In this document: in pieces, positions 61,356 to 64,000 of the stretch
Position numbering within the stretch: position 1 is the first letter of the stretch
How the letters are laid out: every line of letters begins with the position of its first letter
DNA from: a virus
DNA length: 64,000 nucleotides
Virus record (IMG/VR): IMGVR_UViG_3300021963_000054
Location: 40,952-104,951 of that record
Direction: 5' to 3' (one strand)
The notes under the pieces: model-generated
Told to the model about the DNA's origin: nothing
What the model saw: only the letters and a program-made list of their open reading frames with translations
The model's database searches: none
Made by a program: the position numbers and the translations under genes

Positions 61356-61541
61356 ATGAAAAAAGTGAAAGAAAAAATTACAGAGTTGAAAAACATCTAC
61401 ACTGGTGAGATTGTTTGCACCAGCAATTTGTATGAGAAAAGAGTGGATAGCACAATGACATTTATTCAAGTTTACAAACCGGAAGAACCACAAAGAAAAT
61501 ACTTCGTAAATGGTGCGGCCTTCGTAAAGTTGCATAAATAA
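61356..61541 (+). CDS. Small hypothetical protein
   Basis: 61 residues, preceded by GAGGTAA. 'KKVKEKITELKNIYTGEIVCTSNLYEKR' and 'TFIQVYKPEEPQRKYFVNGAAFVKLHK' suggest a small beta protein, with a pattern seen in T4-like phage genomes but no function. A late-type CATAAATA box overlaps its last codons. Confidence 0.55.
   Translation: MKKVKEKITELKNIYTGEIVCTSNLYEKRVDSTMTFIQVYKPEEPQRKYFVNGAAFVKLHK
61533..61540 (+). promoter_or_regulatory. Late promoter-like box CATAAATA before the structured leader
   Basis: CATAAATA overlaps the end of the 61-residue gene and would start transcripts near 61547, just before the structured region upstream of hsp20. Confidence 0.5.
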
Positions 61542-61546
61542 CTGTA

Positions 61547-61664
61547 CCCACCTTAGGGCTGTTTGATGCTACGGTATAAGGCGTCCGTGTAATTACACCT
61601 CCAACACGATAGTTTGGACCAGTATAAGGTAAGCTGGAGTTACGCCTTCGGGGTAACATTTTTT
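61547..61664 (+). ncRNA. Candidate structured RNA / attenuating leader before hsp20
   Basis: This ~150-base gap (61542-61689) has no gene with a ribosome site. It holds a 12-base palindrome GTGTAATTACAC (61587-61598), a TCCAA/TTGGA hairpin, and the terminator below. AAGGCGT (61578-61584) is perfectly complementary to ACGCCTT (61642-61648), which overlaps the terminator stem, so the two structures exclude each other. It may be a small RNA ending at the terminator or a leader that switches read-through into hsp20. Structure and switching are inference. Confidence 0.45.
61639..61664 (+). terminator. UUCG-capped rho-independent terminator
   Basis: GTTAC-g-CC (61639-61646) pairs with GG-GTAAC (61651-61657) around a cUUCGg tetraloop, with one bulged G, followed by TTTTTT (61659-61664). 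Confidence 0.8.
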
Positions 61665-61689
61665 AACTTGCTTTTAAAAGGAGAACTTT

Positions 61690-62136
61690 ATGACATTAAG
61701 ATTCACACATCTATATCCTTCCGTTGTTGGCTTTGACCGACTACTTGATACATTTGATACTATGCTAACGGAAAAACCTACCACTTTCCCTCCACACAAC
61801 ATCGTTAAGGTTGATGAGAATAACTATCTCGTTGAACTTGCTGTTGCTGGCTTCAATGAAAGTGAAATCACTATTGAGGTGTTGAAGAATACTTTGACAA
61901 TCAAAGGTGAAAAAGAAAACCTTGGTGACGGTAGACAGTATATGCACCGCGGTATTGGCACACGTTCATTTAAGAAAACTGTGACGTTGGCTGATACTGT
62001 GCAAGTTGATGGTGCAAGTTTGGAGAATGGTATTCTTACTGTAAAGTTAGTCAATGTTGTACCAGTTGAAAAATTACCGGTAAAGATTGCTATCAATACT
62101 GTAAGTAAGCCACAACTTCTTCAAGAAAAAGTTTGA
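61690..62136 (+). CDS. hsp20: Small heat-shock protein Hsp20
   Basis: 148 residues with AAAGGAG site. Alpha-crystallin domain: 'FPPHNIVKVDENNYLVELAVAGFNESEITIEVLKNTLTIKGEKE' (in part), 'YMHRGIGTRSFKKTVTLADTV', and 'LENGILTVKLVNVVP' (the GxL motif region). An ATP-independent holdase often found in T4-like cyanophages, presumably aiding protein folding in infection. The leader upstream contains a terminator and may control expression. Confidence 0.93.
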   Translation: MTLRFTHLYPSVVGFDRLLDTFDTMLTEKPTTFPPHNIVKVDENNYLVELAVAGFNESEITIEVLKNTLTIKGEKENLGDGRQYMHRGIGTRSFKKTVTLADTVQVDGASLENGILTVKLVNVVPVEKLPVKIAINTVSKPQLLQEKV

Positions 62137-62151
62137 TTATTACCTAAAAAA

Positions 62152-62189
62152 TCTGCCTTCTTGTGTTATAATAAGCACTTGAAGGCAGA
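62152..62189 (+). promoter_or_regulatory. Extended -10 promoter inside an inverted repeat
   Basis: TCTGCCTTC (62152-62160) pairs with GAAGGCAGA (62181-62189); the 20-base loop contains TGTTATAAT (62164-62172), an extended -10. No good -35 is seen. The right arm would lie at the start of the mRNA of the phosphoesterase gene. Confidence 0.65.
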
Positions 62190-62198
62190 AAGTAAACT

Positions 62199-63083
62199 AT
62201 GAAAATTGCACTAGCATCTGATGTACACCTTGAGTTTGGTGAAATCTCTTTTGAGAATACCGAGAACGCTGATGTTCTTATTCTCTCTGGAGATATTTGC
62301 GTGGCTAGAGATTTGATGAAAAAAGATGATATTGGATTCTTTGATGCGAATGTTCGTTCACAAATTTACCATAAATTCTTTAGTGAATGCGCTGAAAGAT
62401 TTCCGCATGTCATTTATATTATGGGGAACCATGAACACTATAACGGTGATTATCGGCACACTCTTACAACTTTGCGTGATAGGCTGTCTTATATACGCAA
62501 TCTTCATATCCTAGACAAAGATACTTTTGTTCTTGATGATGTAACATTCATCGGTGGTACTTTGTGGACAGATATGAACAAAGAAGATCCAATCACTCTC
62601 ATGCAAATGCCAGGTATGATGAATGACTTCCGTTGTGTGGACAACAGTCACCGCATGGTAAATTTTAAATCATACGAACAGATCCATGGTGTAGACAATA
62701 GAGAAAATCCCATCTTCAAACAACGTGCGGCTCGTTTCACACCAGAAGATGCTGTTGAAGACCATAAGCAAATGATGGACTACATTCGCATTATGATTGA
62801 AGGTAAATGGGACCAAAAGTTTGTTGTTGTTGGTCATCATTCACCAAGCAAACAATCAACACATCCTAGATACAAAGAAGAATTGATTATGAATGGTGGC
62901 TATAGTTCCAATTTGGATGATTTTATCATAGACCATCCGCAAATTAAACTATGGACTCATGGTCATACGCATGAAGACTTTGACTACATGATTGGTAGCA
63001 CAAGAATTGTTTGTAATCCACGTGGTTACATTCGTTACGAAGACCGTGCAGATAGATTTGAACTTAAATTTTTGGAGATTTGA
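62199..63083 (+). CDS. Calcineurin-like metallophosphoesterase
   Basis: 294 residues. Metal-site motifs in order: 'ASDVHLEFG' (Asp9, His11), 'LILSGDICV', 'IMGNHEHYNG', 'VVGHHSPSK' and 'THGHTHED'. It hydrolyses phosphoesters; the substrate is not predictable (nucleotides, RNA ends or others). Distinct from gp47, lacking its capping domain. Own promoter-like element upstream. Followed by a 56-residue basic protein. Confidence 0.85.
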   Translation: MKIALASDVHLEFGEISFENTENADVLILSGDICVARDLMKKDDIGFFDANVRSQIYHKFFSECAERFPHVIYIMGNHEHYNGDYRHTLTTLRDRLSYIRNLHILDKDTFVLDDVTFIGGTLWTDMNKEDPITLMQMPGMMNDFRCVDNSHRMVNFKSYEQIHGVDNRENPIFKQRAARFTPEDAVEDHKQMMDYIRIMIEGKWDQKFVVVGHHSPSKQSTHPRYKEELIMNGGYSSNLDDFIIDHPQIKLWTHGHTHEDFDYMIGSTRIVCNPRGYIRYEDRADRFELKFLEI

Positions 63084-63084
63084 T

Positions 63085-63255
63085 ATGAAACCTGGTCCTA
63101 ACTTTAAAATTAATCGTAGTGTTAAACGCCGTATGGCTACTATGGTTAATCCATTTGAGAGGCATTTGTATAAGAATGCTATGATTCAAGCACAACTTAT
63201 TGGAAACAAGCCTGTTGTGCATGAGAAGAAAAACAAAAACAAAAACGGAGAATAA
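63085..63255 (+). CDS. Small basic hypothetical protein
   Basis: 56 residues from the ATG at 63085; the longer frame from 62992 overlaps the phosphoesterase and is rejected. Very basic (NRSVKRRMATMVNPFERHLYK; a Lys/Asn tail KKNKNKNGE). A nucleic-acid-binding or host-interaction peptide is possible; no family recognised. It precedes the rubrerythrin gene by two bases. Confidence 0.5.
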   Translation: MKPGPNFKINRSVKRRMATMVNPFERHLYKNAMIQAQLIGNKPVVHEKKNKNKNGE

Positions 63256-63257
63256 TA

Positions 63258-63707
63258 ATGTCAGTAACATTAAAAAATCTTGAGAGCGCATTGGCTGGTG
63301 AATCAATGGCTCATATCAAGTATCGGTATTTCGCTAAGATTGCTATGGAAGAAGGGTATGAGGAAGTTGCCAAACATTTTTGGCACACAGCAGACCAAGA
63401 ACTTCTACATGCATGGGGTCATCTAGAATTGTTGATTGGTAAGCCTTCTACCAAAGAATGCTTAGAAAAAGCAATTGAAGGTGAGACTTATGAGTTTACA
63501 GAAATGTATCCACAGTTTCAAGCTATTGCTGAACGTGAAGGTAACATTGAAGCGGCTAAAGAAGCCTATGAGCAAATTGAAGAATCAAAAAAACATGCGG
63601 AACAATTCAAAGCAGTTTTAGCTAAGGCAGAAAAACGATTCAATGCTTTGAAGAAAGTTGAAGAACGCCATGCAAATGCATATAAACAAGTATTGGAGGC
63701 ACTATGA
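63258..63707 (+). CDS. Rubrerythrin diiron domain protein
   Basis: 149 residues. The complete rubrerythrin ligand pattern is present: Glu15, Glu48-x2-His51 ('QELLH'), Glu76-x2-Glu79 ('GETYEF') and Glu109-x3-His113 ('ESKKH'). The four-helix bundle reduces hydrogen peroxide. The C-terminal rubredoxin domain of classical rubrerythrins is missing but is encoded by the next gene, which overlaps by four bases (ATGA). Confidence 0.88.
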   Translation: MSVTLKNLESALAGESMAHIKYRYFAKIAMEEGYEEVAKHFWHTADQELLHAWGHLELLIGKPSTKECLEKAIEGETYEFTEMYPQFQAIAEREGNIEAAKEAYEQIEESKKHAEQFKAVLAKAEKRFNALKKVEERHANAYKQVLEAL

Positions 63708-63838
63708 AACCAGATTACGTATGCGTAGTATGTGGTCATGTCCACGATGAAGAAACTGAAGGCAAGTGGGAAGATTTGCCAGAAGACTTTCTATGCCCAG
63801 AGTGTGGTGTAGGTAAAGAAGATTACGAAGTCGTATGA
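63704..63838 (+). CDS. Rubredoxin
   Basis: 44 residues: 'YVCVVCGHVHD' (Cys7, Cys10) and 'DFLCPECGVGKEDYEVV' (Cys31, Cys34), the two CxxC knuckles of a rubredoxin, slightly shorter than typical (52). It carries one electron at an Fe(Cys)4 site and is the expected electron donor for the diiron protein upstream. ATGA overlaps on both sides bind it into one translational unit with rubrerythrin and the deaminase. Too short for routine length cut-offs. Confidence 0.93.
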   Translation: MKPDYVCVVCGHVHDEETEGKWEDLPEDFLCPECGVGKEDYEVV

Positions 63839-64000
63839 AACAAAAATTTCGTGATGCGTATATGAAGGTGGCGGAGACATTCGCAGGATTGTCAACGGCT
63901 CGTAGACTTCATGTTGGTGCCATTGTAGTCAAAGACGATAGAATTATATCTATTGGCTACAATGGTATGCCATCAGGTTGGGATAACAACTGTGAAGATA
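63835..64000 (+). CDS. dCMP deaminase (3' end outside window)
   Basis: The visible 55 residues start MKQKFRDAYMKVAETFAGLSTARR and continue 'LHVGAIVVKDDRIISIGYNGMPSGWDNNCED', the first conserved block of the phage dCMP deaminase family. The His of a catalytic HxE (or CxE) zinc site and the PCxxC motif lie beyond the window edge. It converts dCMP to dUMP for thymidylate synthesis. ATGA-coupled to rubredoxin. Confidence 0.85.
   Translation, partial: MKQKFRDAYMKVAETFAGLSTARRLHVGAIVVKDDRIISIGYNGMPSGWDNNCED

Noticed and set aside
61462-61659. Minus-strand 65-codon frame covering the gap before hsp20
   Set aside because: No Shine-Dalgarno on that strand, and it overlaps the end of a plus-strand gene; every other gene in the window is on the plus strand.
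61542-61689. tRNA in the gap before hsp20
   Set aside because: No cloverleaf, T-loop (GGTTCRA) or acceptor stem can be folded; the structure is terminator-like instead.
62992-63084. Longer start for the 56-residue basic protein
   Set aside because: It would run 92 bases into the phosphoesterase gene; the ATG at 63085 with GGAG upstream fits better.
1-64000. CRISPR array or insertion sequence
   Set aside because: No regularly spaced short direct repeats with unique spacers and no transposase; the repeats present are in-frame fibre repeats.

Overview
The window is one continuous, densely packed, plus-strand segment of a T4-like (myovirus-type) tailed phage genome. The T4 core genes are in the order typical of environmental and cyanophage-type T4 relatives: neck (gp13, gp14, gp15), terminase (gp16, gp17), sheath and tube (gp18, gp19), portal (gp20), prohead core, protease and scaffold (gp67/gp68-like, gp21, gp22), major capsid (gp23), a gp3-like tube-fold protein, uvsY, uvsW, gp55, gp47, gp46, then sliding clamp gp45, clamp loader gp44/gp62 and regA. 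No photosynthesis genes, tRNAs, reverse transcriptase or CRISPR array are visible, so the host cannot be named. The sequence is mostly AT-rich; parts of the fibre region (for example 21.0-21.3 kb, about half G+C by hand count of 120 bases) look more recently acquired.

Region by region. 0-25.6 kb is a large adhesin and tail-fibre region: the end of a DUF4815-like structural protein, an S74-chaperone fibre, two MANTVIQLK fibres, an Mtd_N fibre, four proteins with collagen-like Gly-X-Y repeats, and 'SSGNLGIGT' repeat fibres, interleaved with small chaperone-like or hypothetical genes and visible recombination scars. 25.6-27.7 kb holds two 2-oxoglutarate/Fe(II)-type oxygenases and a glycosyltransferase. 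27.7-44.2 kb is the virion morphogenesis block, with a Dps-like ferritin inserted between the two terminase genes and an HNH homing endonuclease beside gp23. 44.2-51.4 kb carries recombination, the late sigma factor, a cytidylyltransferase-like enzyme and a peptide deformylase. 51.4-58.4 kb carries a TET-associated-type glycosyltransferase, a methyltransferase-fold protein, a CobT-like VWA/HEXXH protein with a CobS-like AAA+ ATPase, an HTH protein, another glycosyltransferase and a nucleotide pyrophosphohydrolase-like protein. 58.4-64 kb carries replication accessory proteins, RegA, Hsp20, a metallophosphoesterase, a split rubrerythrin (diiron protein plus separate rubredoxin) and the start of a dCMP deaminase.

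Regulation is readable. Late genes are preceded by TATAAATA-type boxes (the gp55-type late promoter), while the recombination and metabolism genes have near-consensus sigma70 promoters (TTGACA-N16/17-TATAAT type). Two of these have the -35 hexamer in the loop of a perfect inverted repeat. A gene-free stretch of about 150 bases before hsp20 has a late box, a UUCG-capped terminator and a competing pairing, and looks like a small RNA or attenuating leader.

The most interesting hypotheses are: (1) a phage collagen-modification module (collagen-like fibres followed by a prolyl-4-hydroxylase-like enzyme, a second oxygenase-like protein and a glycosyltransferase); (2) an iron/peroxide defence set (Dps with a complete ferroxidase ligand set, diiron rubrerythrin domain, detached rubredoxin); (3) the AAA+/VWA/HEXXH pair; (4) possibly leaderless late genes around the homing endonuclease.
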